The translations under genes and the position numbers were made by a program. Positions 34,826 through 46,554 of a stretch of DNA of 64,000 bases are shown here, piece after piece. The DNA comes from Pycnopodia helianthoides (lineage: Eukaryota > Echinodermata > Asteroidea > Forcipulatida > Asteriidae). The stretch is from positions 11,790,974 to 11,854,973 of the forward strand of contig CM063263.1 in the NCBI GenBank assembly GCA_032158295.1, written 5' to 3'. The notes under the pieces were generated by a model, which saw only the letters and a program-made list of their open reading frames with translations, made no database searches and was not told the DNA's origin. Within the stretch, counting starts at the first letter, position 1. The number at the start of each line of letters is the position of its first letter.

Positions 34826-34885
34826 CATAAAAGTTGTAGCAAGGGACATTTGTTATTATTCCGTCGTGTGAAAAGGGTTCAAGGG
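34826..34885. repeat. Repeat H terminal fragment
   Basis: GTAGCAAGGGACATTTGTTA and TCCGTCGTGTGAAAAGGGTT correspond to one end of repeat H. Confidence 0.5.
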
Positions 34886-35473
34886 ATCGATTTCCGTAAG
34901 ACCTTTTATAGTCGTGGAAACCCTGCTCCCATCAAAAACAAAGAAAATACAACTTTGTTTATCGCACCGACAAGAATAAATTGCAAATCGTGTTTTATTG
35001 ACTAAACGCATGTACAGATAACTTATTTTTCCAGACTCCAGAATGGCGCCAAAAACTTTACCTTTCGGATGAAGGAAATAATCTGTAGGCACACAATACA
35101 CACCAGCAGGAAAACCAATGAAACAAAGCAATGCCAAGCAAACCCTCGTCTACGGCTGTTACCTGGCCGGCATCAATTAGCAAACATAAAACTTAACAGT
35201 ATATCAAAACGTTATGTTGCTTAATAATGTGCCCATTATTTTGGTTTTTTTTTTCTCTTGTGTAAATATCGACTCGTTAGATTTATAGCTTAGCGTGATT
35301 TGACGGATAAGATATTAGATAATGCCGGTCCAAAGCGGCACGCGACACTGTTTGGCGAAACGGATCGCGCATGCTTTAAACCGAAGATAACAGAAGCTAT
35401 TTATATAGAGACCTTGGAGAATAAATGCATACAGTGTTTGATATTCATTAGTTAAAGCCTAGAGAAAGCTCTA

Positions 35474-35655
35474 GGGCCGATTTCATAGAGCTGCTTATAG
35501 GCACAAAAAGTGGCTTAGCACCAAAGAATTGCTTACTAGAATAAGGTATACCAGCCAAAATGCCTTTCCACATGTACTATCTGTGACTGGTTTCCTGTTG
35601 AGCAGAAACTTGTTAAGCAACTTTTGATGCTTAAGCAGCTCTATGAACTGAGCCC
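35474..35655. repeat. Palindromic repeat D, copy (first of a tandem pair)
   Basis: Inverted ends GGGCCGATTTCATAGAGCTG and CAGCTCTATGAACTGAGCCC, with the core AACCAGTC/GACTGGTTTCC. Confidence 0.8.
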
Positions 35656-35826
35656 AACTTCATAGAGCTGCTTAAGCATAACAACGAGCTAAGAACAACT
35701 AAATTATGCTTTCCAGAAAAAGGGTACCAGCTAAAACACCATTTCACATGTAGTATCTATGACTGGTATCCTGCTTATTGCTGCTTAGCAGAATGTTTTT
35801 AAACAATAGTTTCTGCTTAAGGTAGT
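35650..35826. repeat. Palindromic repeat D, copy (second of a tandem pair)
   Basis: Begins GAGCCCAACTTCATAGAGC, sharing the junction with the preceding copy. The right end is degraded at TTTCTGCTTAAGG. Confidence 0.75.
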
Positions 35827-36000
35827 TGTTACATGGATGTAAGTAGAGGCTAAACACGTCTGTATTTTGGCCGCATTGCAAAGATTTGTTCGAGATTATT
35901 GTGAAAAGTTACAAGCATCAGATATATTTTAAGACGTCTTTAATTTGGTAGATAACAGTCAGGGACGGTAGATCTTCCAAAGAAGAGGCCCAAAGGAGTA

Positions 36001-36300
36001 TCGTTTCCTAGCGGTTAAGAGCACCAGACTCAACTGGTGTTTCTGATCAGCAGAGTGTGGGTTCGAGTCCCGGTTGTGGCACCTGTGACCTTGAGCAAGA
36101 CATCAATGCTTTATCCTTCTGATGGGACACTAATAATCCGTAGGTCCCGTGTGTAGGGTTGGTAGTGCACGTAAAAGAACCCAGTCTTAGAGTAGGGGTT
36201 AACCCCGGTGTTTCTGGTTCACTATAGCAAGCACCCTGGTTTACAAGTTTCCTCATTGATTAATCACGTATGAGACACCCTTGGTTTAATTACCAGAAAA
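36001..36300 (+). repeat. tRNA-Ser-like SINE, family J, full copy
   Basis: Head CTAGCGGTTAAGAGCACC, then CAGAGTGTGGGTTCGAGTCCC (B box). The body runs through GATGGGACACTAATAATCCG to the tail TTTAATTACCAGAAAAATAT. Confidence 0.75.
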
Positions 36301-36304
36301 ATAT

Positions 36305-37288
36305 AATAGTTATATTAATAATACAACTGCTACTAAAGGTTTTATCTGCTTGGCCGTAGTTAGAGATCCAGGCTTATAAGCATCAGCACTAATAGAAGTT
36401 TATGTATTTCGAGGCAAACTAAAAAGAAAAAAAAGAAAAAGGAAAGACAAATAAATAAATAAATGTCATTATGGAGAGTCCGACTAACTGCTCTCGAACA
36501 AGCCCGGGCTTAATGTTCCATAACCCCTGGCTGAACGGTAACTGTTCCTGCACACGGGCTTAAACACCGAAGCAAGACAGTTCTATACGATCAACAAAGC
36601 AACTTGCAGCGCACGCAGATCATTCTACAATTGCACATACAGCTTATTCTGCAAATCCACAAAGCCCAAACAAATAAATAGTAAATCCGGTCAATATTTA
36701 GGATGTCAATATCTCGGGAAGAGCATTTGCAATAACCATCCCGGGCTTCCTTCCGAGACATCACCGCGCCCCGGTCGTCTCGTTGACGGACACAATGACG
36801 GATTTCACGGCGCACCACCGGCACGTGCCACGGTGGCCCGTAAACCCAAATAGTAGTAAAATTTTACGGCGTGCCCGTGTCGTGCAGCGAGAACATGGAG
36901 CTTGGGAAGGGTGTCCCGGCCTGTCCAAAAGACCCTGAGATCGAACATCCCGTTGGGAACGAATCAACAGTTGACGAATAAGAAAACAGTATCTAAATTC
37001 CTGCCACAAGTTTACATTTTATGGATTTTAATGTTTTCTTAATGAAGTCAGTGAATCATGTTGCCTTTTTATTTGTTCGTAATAACCTAATTAGTGGACC
37101 GAGCCGAGTGAGCAAAGATTGTGTATACTTTCGGGTAAACGCAGGGCGCCTTAATCTAGGCACATCCCTTTGTTACAAATCAAAACAGACGACGCACTTT
37201 AAAGGGGGACCCATAATCTGGTTTGTTGGATGAAGGGGGTCAGGTGGGGGGATGTTTTTCTTTTCTTGTTGGTCACTGGTAACGTGCA
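36305..37288. other. Intergenic sequence with GC-rich island
   Basis: 36730-36960 is distinctly GC-rich, non-repetitive and open on minus for 82 codons, without a recognisable domain. It could be a regulatory element or an unrecognised exon. Confidence 0.4.
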
Positions 37289-37484
37289 GGGCCCAATTTC
37301 ATAGAGCTGCTTAAAGCAGAAAATATTGCTTAACAATTGTCTGCTAAGCAGAAATAAGCAGGAAACCAGTCACAAATTGTACATGTGACATGGTATTTTG
37401 GCCGGTAACACCTTGTTCTGGTAAGCATAATTTTGTTGTGCTTAGCTACGTTTTGTGCTTAAGCAGCTCTATGAAATTGGGCCC
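37289..37484. repeat. Palindromic repeat D, complete copy
   Basis: Best preserved copy: GGGCCCAATTTCATAGAGCT at the left and its inverse AGCTCTATGAAATTGGGCCC at the right. Confidence 0.85.
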
Positions 37485-37499
37485 AGATGTGGCGAGCTG

Positions 37500-37865
37500 G
37501 CTACGGCACAGCTCTACCTGACTCGAGATGGGTCAAAGGGAGCCTGACCCATTTTCAGGCAGACCCGGAGAGTGGTTAATAAATGGGATTTTTTTACTTT
37601 GGATTCTGCGTCAGTTCCTGGGTCATTTTTTTCAAATTATGACAAAACCACTACAAGGAAGAAATGAAAAACCAAAATCTCTAACAAAGATCTATCTCAG
37701 AAAGTGGTAAAAAAATGGAATTTTAACTCGGGTTTTGAGTCAGTTTGACCCATTCCTGGGTCATTTTTTACACAGACTCCGGGTCATACCGACCCACAAA
37801 TGGGTCAGGCCCCATGGTCCCCCGGATCTGGGTCAATTCTGACCCGTATACGTTTTTAGAGTGTG
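37500..37865. repeat. Repeat F, copy 2
   Basis: Contains multiple TGACCC / GGGTCA modules (for example GAGTCAGTTTGACCCATTCC) and ends CGTTTTTAGAGTGTG. Confidence 0.7.
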
Positions 37866-38428
37866 ATACCCCATTCTGAAAAACCAGTACAAGGAATAAA
37901 CAAAGATCTCTCCAAACTCCCGACTCATTCCGAGCAGCACATTCTCCACACCACCAACGGATTAGCTCCCAGGTTTATAATGTGTATCTGGCCCATGGTC
38001 ATAAAATGATGCGATCTAGAGCGTGGTTAATTGCATTTCGAATAAAACCCCCCTATTCCAGGCTGGGTCTATATTATAAGACCTCCTCATCCAGCGCAAC
38101 TGACATTATCTTGACTAATAGGGGGATTTTAAGCCGAGGCTATTGGTGGGATGCGTGGGATTCGGTTACGGACATGTAATGTACAGGTCCACCTTTCACT
38201 ATACATGGATCAAGAATGTCACAGAAGAAGGTGTTTATGATTTTGCAAAGTATACTTTTACGGCCTGTACATTTTTAATTAGCACATGTATGAATAGATT
38301 TTTCTAACCCATAACAGAATCAGTTTGTCGTTATATCCAACTGTAACGCCACCTGCTCCAGTTTAGTTTTAAGGAAATTGATTGAGATCATTCTTGTTGT
38401 GCTGTTCATCGGAGCAATTATCTTGAAC
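37866..38428. other. Unique intergenic block
   Basis: 37930-38180 is non-repetitive, contains TGGTTAATTGCATTTCGAAT and looks different from the flanking repeats. No exon was recognised. Confidence 0.4.
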
Positions 38429-38812
38429 TAAAAGGTATTATACAGGATTGGTAAGAATAAAAACAGGATTGTTTAATTTGAGTCAGAAAGTTTACTGATT
38501 ATTAAGTTCATACTAGAACTTTTTGTGCAATATTTCCCTCTGAAATGAAGTCGTATTCGATAAATCTGTATTTGAAAACCTAAAAACAAACCCGCAAAAG
38601 CTGATTTCGGTTGTGACTACCCCCAATTTAAGAACAATGTGCTTACATGATGAAAGTTTTGCATGGTCTTTCACTATTTTCTCCAGACTCGCACAAGGGA
38701 TCAAGTCCAAATTTTCACAGGTTTGTTATTTCATGTACATGGTTGTTCACACAAAACATGAACACTGTCTACGACTTTTTTTGCCAGCTCCACCAATCCT
38801 GTACAATACTGC
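38429..38812. repeat. MITE-like family C, copy 2
   Basis: Inverted ends AAAGGTATTATACAGGATTG and CAATCCTGTACAATACTGC. The internal CATGAACACTGTCTACGAC is shared with the copy at 30767. Confidence 0.75.
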
Positions 38813-38814
38813 AG

Positions 38815-39498
38815 TTCTGTTGTTATTTCTTTCACGGGACTCTGGAACGAAAGTTTTGTTTGGTTTATTTCCATTTGCACAACTAGAAAAATACATTAAA
38901 TAGGCCTAAAAACAGTTATAATAGTAATACAAAATGTAATAATTAAGGTACAAAAGGAGGTAACATCCAGAGGAGGTATAACCCTCCTTTAGTGGAGTAC
39001 CCAGACTGCTATTGGTTCAAAAATATACTAATGAGACTTAAAATATGATAAAGAATGAAAAGAAAAGAAATATTAATGCCCCGCTGATTTTGAACATGAA
39101 TGACATGAACAGTATTAAGTGCAAAGAAAACGTGTATACTTGTCCAAATAAGTGTCTTTAAGATGGGTAAGGAAAAGCTTCCTATAAAACCAAATAATTT
39201 TCTTTATCTCCGATGCAAACTTAACATCTACTAAATTAGTTGTTGTTGTTTAGTTTTTTTCATGGTAATTTCATCACCACCGCTAGACAAGAGTCCTCCT
39301 TTGTCACTCCCCAGCTAGCTTTCAATTGGCCTCATTACCTCCTGCTCCTACATCATGACAACAACCACTCGGAGGTTGAGCCTCATCCCCAGCGACCCCA
39401 TGAAACCCTTCATAACGTATGCTCCAAGTCGGATACTCTCTTCACTTCCCTCTGTTCTCTCCAAACCCACTTCGCTGTCTTAAAGAGGCAATTTAACC
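38815..39498. other. Intergenic sequence, no gene seen
   Basis: AT-rich unique sequence. A short frame at 39240-39524 has no recognisable domain. Confidence 0.5.
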
Positions 39499-39710
39499 TT
39501 AAAGGTACAGTCACAGAACGGTAAAATATACTCCAACAATTAATGACCACAACAAACTTAATTGGTGAAAAGCACTGCAGGTTACAGTATGAACTATTCT
39601 GAGAAAGGATTCCCTTCGAAATGATATGATTTGGATAAGTTTTCGCACAGAAACATTTGAATCTAAGAAACGATTCGTGCATGAATCGGTTCTCAGATTT
39701 CTGAGGGTTG
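39499..39710 (-). repeat. Family A-related copy, diverged
   Basis: Starts TTAAAGGTACAGTCACAG and keeps TTAATGACCACAACAAACTTA and GAAAAGCACTGCAGG, but the other terminus is missing. Confidence 0.55.
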
Positions 39711-40235
39711 GCGTCCTTTCGCGAATGCTGCGGCCAGAGATGCGGTTGGTACCCGCCACCCTTCCCTAAACGTGGATAGACCTGCTGCTGCTGCTGTTGT
39801 TGTTGTTGTTTTTGTTGTTTTATTTTGGTTCTTTTTTTAGTTTATATATAATATTTTGCATTATACTGTTCTGCCACTACGTCTGCAATCATCCTATTCT
39901 GCAAAGGTCCATTCAGTGAAGATTTTAAATAGCAAACATACCAATAACAGCAATACGTTCTGGACTTCTCTTTTCAGAGTTAGCACAAAGTAGTAGCATT
40001 TTTTGGTTCCACAATTACAAGCTATGAACCGTACTTAAAAGATGCTCTAAACGAAAATATGAATGTAGCAGTTATCTTGATGATATACAGCTAACTTACA
40101 TCAAAAGCAAAAGGCAGACTGAAAAGCAGCAGTAATTTCAATATCTCATTAAAATTTTGCTGCAACTTTTTCTGAACCCAAAGGCAGTCGAAAACAGAAC
40201 TGCAGTTTTTAATATATATACTTTTATACTTCGTC
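39710..40235. other. Intergenic sequence with CTG/TTG run
   Basis: A (CTG)n(TTG)n run at about 39781-39820 is followed by AT-rich unique sequence. Confidence 0.5.
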
Positions 40236-40236
40236 T

Positions 40237-40607
40237 TTAAAGGCAGTGTATACTTTTGGTAATTACGCCACAAGTTCATGACCATACATATTTACTTGGT
40301 AAAGAGCACTGGAGAGCTGTTGATATCACCCCCTTCGAAGTAATGTAGTTTTAGAGAGAGAGGTAATTTTTCACCCACACAAAATTTGAATCTGGGAAAG
40401 GCTTCGGGCATGAAGCCTTTCTCAGGCATCTGAAAGCACCAATTCTATGCAACAAGGGTGTTTTTCTGGCATTATTTTCTTGCAACTTCGATGACCCAAT
40501 CGAGCCAAAATTTTCCACGGGCTTGTAATTTGTATGCATAATGTTGGGATACACCAAATGAGGATACTGGTCTTTGACAATTACCAGAGGTATAACACTG
40601 CCTTTAA
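40237..40607 (-). repeat. MITE-like family A, full copy
   Basis: Both ends preserved: TTAAAGGCAGTGTATACTTT and CAGAGGTATAACACTGCCTTTAA. Confidence 0.85.
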
Positions 40608-40609
40608 AT

Positions 40610-42330
40610 ACCCCCTGCCTGTACCCATCACGGTGTTCAACAGACCACACGCTACCCCCTGCTGCACATTCATCAATTATAATGAGGCACTAATCTGTCT
40701 GTATATCATTTTGACCCATTACTGGGGTGCTCTCCCTGTTGGCTAATAATAACAGAGCTTTTAAATTTCAACATGGCAGGCTCGTTCTGACCACTTGACT
40801 GTTAAAGGGACGATAGGTATTGATCTCAGCATAGATTTACACAAGTATTGGTTCAGTATTCTTTAATGTACTTTAAGTTCATTTTCTGAATTGTCTGAAG
40901 CCCATAAAGATCTCTATTATTATTACAAAAAACGAGGAAGACTGCATTTTTCAATTTAATCAAATGTTCTTTTTAGAATACCATTCAAATATGTTTCTTG
41001 AAAAAAACAAATATCTATAGCGATTTGTTATAAATGCCATTTCAAATTTTATACAAAAAAATTATTTGGTTGAAATTAACAATGACACAAAATTAAAACT
41101 TGGGACGAAAATACTTGTTATTTTGAAACGCCGTTTGCCAATCACGCCCGAATTTGTGCGACCATTTCAATATAGATTTAACGATAACGTATACGTCAAT
41201 TGGGCAAAACTCTTAATTGTTTACAAGTAACCGAAAACGGAGGTCAAGTCTTAATCTCGGGTTTTGATTGTTGATTTGTCAAATTTATTCGACTTTCATT
41301 AGTATGGTATAATTTTTATAGCCATAAACCACGTTAATCAAAAGTAGTTGAAGGAAAAGAATCGCGTACACATAAGCTCAATAGTATAATTGGAACCAAA
41401 TCGGTTCGGGAAGTTCGAATACTCGCCTGACTTGCACAGTGTATTATCAATAAGGAGTCATCACCTTCCACATGCATTTGTTAGTTTCTTTATTTTTTCG
41501 TTTGTAAAGTTTGTTTGAATAATTATGAATAAAATCGAGGTCCCCCCTGCACCCCCACGGACAAAAATCAGGTACAAGTAGTGCCCCCCGCTCACCCTTA
41601 CTGAAAAACACTGCTCCCCCCATTGATAAAATCCTGGCTATGCATGCTAATGAAAATAAACAAAACAAATCATCCGATTATTGCAACTTTGCTAATAAAC
41701 AAAACAATAGGAAATCAGTTTCTCTTGTTTGTCCCAAAGCAAAATTATCAAGGAGGTATAAATGAACAAAAGGCGATAAAAAAAAACATTAAAAAAACAT
41801 GGGTCTTAGGCAAGAGAGACGAGACTGTCAATAATTGATAGGATTACATCTGGTTGTCATCGAGCCAGGACTGACGTTATTATCCGCAATAAAAAATATA
41901 CAAAAAAAACCCAACCCTGATGACGTGTGACAAGACGACCACTGCTGCCCGCGACGTTCATTATATTTTCCCCTCCTTCCTGCTTTATTGCCCAGAATAC
42001 GAGTGTGTTTATTTGGCTGGAATGACAGAGAGACTCTATGCGAAGATGGATCTCTACTGGTGTGGGTGGGTTGTGTGTGTGTGTGTCGTGCCAAGGAGAA
42101 ACGGGGGGACCCAAGGATGGTTCCACCTAGTCACGACATCTTGTAATTAACCGGTTCTTTGTTTAAATCTTGACACTGTACTCTCCTGAGATCTACTATA
42201 GCAGCTAGTGTTCCCCCAATCTATAACCCCTTTCTTAAAAAAGAAAGAAAAGAAGAGCAATTGTGTACAACAGCCGTATCAGAAATTGACAAATGAGGTC
42301 ATCTGGTAGTCCAATCAACTGGTACACTGC
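40610..42330. other. Intergenic sequence, no gene seen
   Basis: AT-rich unique sequence to about 41860, then a slightly GC-richer block. It contains no recognisable exon. Confidence 0.5.
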
Positions 42331-42334
42331 AGTT

Positions 42335-42660
42335 CAGAGTGTAAAAGTAACTAGATATAAGTGGGTCGGAACTGACCAGGATTTCGGGTACCAGTGAGCC
42401 TGACCCATTTCAGAGTCAGCCTGACCCGGAAACTGGTTCAAAATGGATTTAAAAAAAAACTTTTTAAAACTGTTTTTAAAATGGATTTAAGATGAGATTA
42501 TGCGTAAGTTTGACCCATTTCTGCGTCATTTTCACACAGATTCCGGGTGATACTGACCCATCGGAATTGGCAAAGCTCCCACTGGATCCTGAATCCGGGT
42601 CAATTCTGACCCTGACCCCGAATCCGGTCAATTCTGACCCGGGAGTTTTTCCTGAGTGCA
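42335..42660. repeat. Repeat F, copy 3
   Basis: Starts CAGAGTGTAAAAGTAAC and carries TGACCCATTTC and GGGTCAATTCTGACCC modules. Confidence 0.7.
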
Positions 42661-42661
42661 C

Positions 42662-43600
42662 TGTATCGTGGACGTGCACGTTTATCCTTCAACTGATGTT
42701 AACAAGTTTTATTTCCGCTCGATCGTCTGAACAACATTCAACATTGTTGATTTATATTCCTGAGTAATGACAGTCATTATCAACACGAGTCTAAATCACA
42801 GAACGCAAGGGTCAGACAAAAACCATAAGCTCAAAAAAAGCAACAACAACAAAATTACAGTGGCATTTTCCGTGAAAAGGTATAATTTAATTACTTTCTC
42901 GTCTGTTAGCGAAACAAGAAACGACTACTTGGAATGGTCCATCAAAAAAGGTTCTTGCCCTTCTCGCGGTTGTTCTTTGGATTTCAAACATTACATTAGG
43001 GAAACCACTTCACACCATTGATAACAAACATAGTAATCAAAACAGAAAAAACATCGTCCGGAGAAAAATGAGTGTCTTGATTTTACGATGAACGAGACAG
43101 TTGTTCACAATAATTTTCAAACCAAAAATGAGCATGACATTATTAGAATGTACAAACAATGTGAGTTTTTTTGTAAGGTATCAACACAAAATGTCATTAC
43201 ACAATACTGATGAACTATTCACAATAATTGACGAGTTTATAAAAACGAGCTTTCTTTTGTTATTGTAATGGATGAGAGACTTTTGACGGTGTTTGGGAAT
43301 TCTATCTCTTTGTTACTCTGGTCGAACGGATAAGGTTGCCAGGCCTTGGGCATGATAGTTTTTTCTCTGTCTTTGTTTGTTTGTTTGTTTGTTTGTTTTT
43401 AAAGTATTTTTTAAAATAAATATCTCCCTATGAAAAGGGGAGCTCGGCAAAGCTCCCACAAGGGGATATAAATGCCAAGCTGGCAACAGCCAATCTCTCT
43501 CATACAAACATTGGCTTAACGTTTATAGTTATGAATTGCACAAATCAAGAAACTGTGATTCAGTAAACTAGATGACAATACTTATTCTAGTCATTGTGAA
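42662..43600. other. Intergenic sequence, no gene seen
   Basis: AT-rich; a (GTTT)n run lies at about 43373-43398. Near 43430-43500 a small inverted AGGGGAGCTC..AGCTCCC motif is visible. Confidence 0.5.
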
Positions 43601-43603
43601 ATC

Positions 43604-43690
43604 AGCGGTTAGCTCGGCCGGATTCGAACCCACAACCTTGTGATTGCAAGTCATGCAGTCTAACCACGGTGACCACGGTGACAAGCTTGT
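43604..43690 (-). repeat. tRNA-like SINE head
   Basis: On minus: GTTAGACTGCATGACTTGC and GTGGGTTCGAATCCGGC, resembling a class II tRNA head with a duplicated GTGACCACG end. Confidence 0.5.
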
Positions 43691-43964
43691 GTGTCTGTCA
43701 CGTGTACTGTAGTCTTGTAATGGTCTGTTTGCGCAATTGCCTTTCGTAGGTTTAAGCTGGTTTGTTTTACTTCTGCTTAGTTTTCTATTGAAAATAACAG
43801 CAAAACAGAGTGTGCGCTTTCTAAAAATGTAATTTAAAAGATAATAATAAAAATTAGGCAGGGGTCCAATAAAATGTTCTCTTACTCCTCAAAGCTTTTC
43901 CTCATTTCTACACGCGATAATAGGCCTACTTCTATAACAACTCAATTTCAGTGGTGTTATTATT

Positions 43965-44352
43965 ACATATTTCTGGTAATGAAACCAAGGATGCCTCATA
44001 AGTGAAGTTAATCACTGTAGCTCACAAGCCTGAGGAAACCTGTAAACAATGGTGCTTGCTATGTGAACCAAAAGAACCAAGGGTTGACCCATATTCTTCC
44101 ACGATAAGTGTTCAACGTGCACCACCAATCCAAGTACATTGGACCTACGGCTTAATGTCCAATCCAAAGGACAAAGCAACTGTAGTAAAGTATCTTGCCC
44201 AAAGTCACAAGTGCTACGACCGGGACTCGAACCCACACTCTGCTGATCAGAAAACACAAGAGCTTGAGTCCGGTGCTCTTAACATTGAGAGTCCTGCAGT
44301 CTAACCTCTTGACCACGGTGACCAATCTTGACCGCTCGGCCACGACACGCCG
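43965..44352 (-). repeat. tRNA-Ser-like SINE, family J, full copy
   Basis: Minus-strand head GGCGTGTCGTGGCCGAGCGG, B box GGGTTCGAGTCCC, and tail at the low-coordinate end (TTGGTTTCATTACCAGAAA). Confidence 0.75.
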
Positions 44353-44354
44353 CA

Positions 44355-45258
44355 GTGATTCTAGCCATCCCCTATCCCCCTGTAATCTTTGCTCTTTTTT
44401 CCTTTTCCACCCAATAGCGTTTCTCCGACTGCCTCTTTGTAAACAATCTACAAGCGTCTTCCCCCCATCAATCCATCCCTTGCAATATCTGTTCATCATC
44501 ATCATAATCAATTTCAAGATGTCATAATCTTCAGCTCACAGAATCATATCAAGCCTATAGCCACATTCTCCCCGGGGAGTTGCAGCCCATTCCACGGTCT
44601 TCAGTCACGCTCCCCCCGCCACACGCTCCTCCCCGGGCCCCTCCGTTGCCGTCTTGCCTCGCCTTGTACAACTTTCAGTCACCCGTGTCCGAGCCTCTTC
44701 TCTCGCACCGAACGAAAATCCCAAACTTTTTTTTTTTTTTTTAATAACGGGCACTGCCATTCACAACAGGTGTGCACCGTATATCAAGTCATGAAATACC
44801 TGTCAACTCATAACCCTTATGAATGTCATATTTAATATCTTTCCCGGAAACAAAGATGTAATTATTGCATGGGCTGTAGATTACACGCGTGCCCAGCCTG
44901 TCCGTTGGGTGAATTATCCTTTCCTGTGGTAACGTGCGGTTAATTATCTAAGTTAATTTATTATCTGTGAAAACAAATTATATCTTGTTTGGTTGCTGGT
45001 GCATATCTATAAATGATTACTAGGAGATTACAAGCTTAGCTCGCCCCTCGAATGACAGAAATTTCGGGACTAAGATAACATCTTTTTGTTTAGACATTGT
45101 TTTACCGTGGTCATTTAAAAACATGCCATAGATGAACTTTTTATAATATAAAGTCTAAAAATAACTACTTGCAAACAGCAAAAAGTAGTTATTACAAATC
45201 CATTTTGTTCAAATCGGTGCATTGCCTTTGAGACTCAAATTCTTTCTAAACTTGTCTC
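44355..45258. other. Intergenic sequence, no gene seen
   Basis: 44560-44700 is C-rich and unique; the rest is AT-rich. No exon recognised. Confidence 0.5.
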
Positions 45259-45261
45259 GGC

Positions 45262-45518
45262 TGATAGGTCTGGCAAATCGGACTCAAGTGCTGGTGGCCG
45301 ATCGTCATTGGAGTAGGTTCGAATCTCGGTATGGCCCTTGTGTCCTCGAGCAAGACACTTAAACATAAATTGCTTCTCTCAACCCCGGTGTATTCAATGG
45401 GAACCCGCGAGAGCTGAGGCGGCGATACGTTGGATGAACCCTTCAGCGCTAAACAATAAGCAGCTTGAGATTGTACGCTCCCGAGGGAATTGCAAAAGTG
45501 TGAGAAATGGTCTAGCCA
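45262..45518 (+). repeat. tRNA-like SINE copy
   Basis: GTAGGTTCGAATCTCGGTAT is the B box, followed by the CTTGTGTCCTCGAGCAAGAC body shared with family J. Confidence 0.55.
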
Positions 45519-45671
45519 GGACCCAACTTCATATAGCTGCTTAAGCAGAAACTGCTGCTTAACAGTTTTTTGCTGAGCAGAAATTCTCCAGTCACATATG
45601 ACATGGCAGTTTGGTTGGAAACCTTGTTTTGGTAAGCACAATTTGGTTGTGCTTCGCTACTTTTTGGGCCC
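45519..45671. repeat. Palindromic repeat D, copy
   Basis: ACCCAACTTCATATAGCTGC at the left; GCACAATTTGGTTGTGCTTC and TTTTTGGGCCCT at the right. Confidence 0.7.
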
Positions 45672-45717
45672 TGATCAACAGGGACCATCATGTTGTGCGC
45701 TCCTATTAGAGCCTTGT

Positions 45718-45822
45718 GGGGTGTCGTGGCCGAGCGGTTAAGAGCACCGGACATCGAGCGGTTAAGAGTACCGGACATCAAGCTCTGGTTTTCTGACCAG
45801 CAGAGTGTGGGTTCGAGTTTGT
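45718..45822 (+). repeat. tRNA-Ser-like SINE head with internal duplication
   Basis: GGTGTCGTGGCCGAGCGGTT then AAGAGCACCGGACATCGAGC, repeated as AAGAGTACCGGACATCAAGC, ending GTGTGGGTTCGAG. The short duplication inside the head shows it is not a tRNA gene. Confidence 0.65.
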
Positions 45823-46234
45823 ATGTTACAATGTTTACATTTGTATTTATTTATCTATCTATTCATTTGTTTTTATTTTGTTTTATTAATAAAAAAAAAA
45901 GATTTTCCAAAGTTACCCCTATTTAATTTGTATTTTACAAAATCCAGTAACGACCAATGTGTCTTCTTCAAACCACTTTCCTTTGAAATGAAACATGGAG
46001 TATACAGTGACGATCAAAATACGATTTTGCTCTCTACAATAAAGTTACAGTTAAGCTCTGAGATTTAAGTAACCAGTGCTGGAGCTATATCTATAAGCAT
46101 GATCTAAGAGGGTTTGATGTGACCACAGCTACCGCTGCCAGTCGCGTGTCCCACATCTGTCGTACAGCGCGCATCGCTCGTGCAGCGGGACATAGAAACT
46201 CCTAAGCTCACAGCTGATGATAGCGCACTGTGCT

Positions 46235-46552
46235 TTTAAAGGGACACTCTGATCACAAAGGTTCACAGCAGTGCTTCAATAGGATTGAGCAATTAAAGCT
46301 TAAAGGAGCTTTCCATTTACAATGCTTACGACCCATACAAATTTGTGGGTCACACTTGTAAAGAGGCTCGCCATAATTTTGACTACGTGCAGACAACATG
46401 GAAGACTGTTGGTTAAAACTAAAATCAAACACTAACATAAAACTGTTTCATGTTTTTATTGTTATTTCATGGTTGATCACTAAGAAAATTATGAACACTG
46501 TCTGCGACTATGTTGTCAGCTCTACCAATCCTGTATAATACCTCTAAAAACA
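46235..46552. repeat. Family C-related copy
   Basis: Starts TTTTAAAGGGACACTCTG. The right part has GAACACTGTCTGCGACTATG and CTACCAATCCTGTATAATACC as in family C. Confidence 0.55.
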
Positions 46553-46554
46553 GG

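Noticed and set aside
45718..45822. Possible tRNA-Ser gene
   Set aside because: The head contains an internal duplication and lacks a proper 3' acceptor strand.
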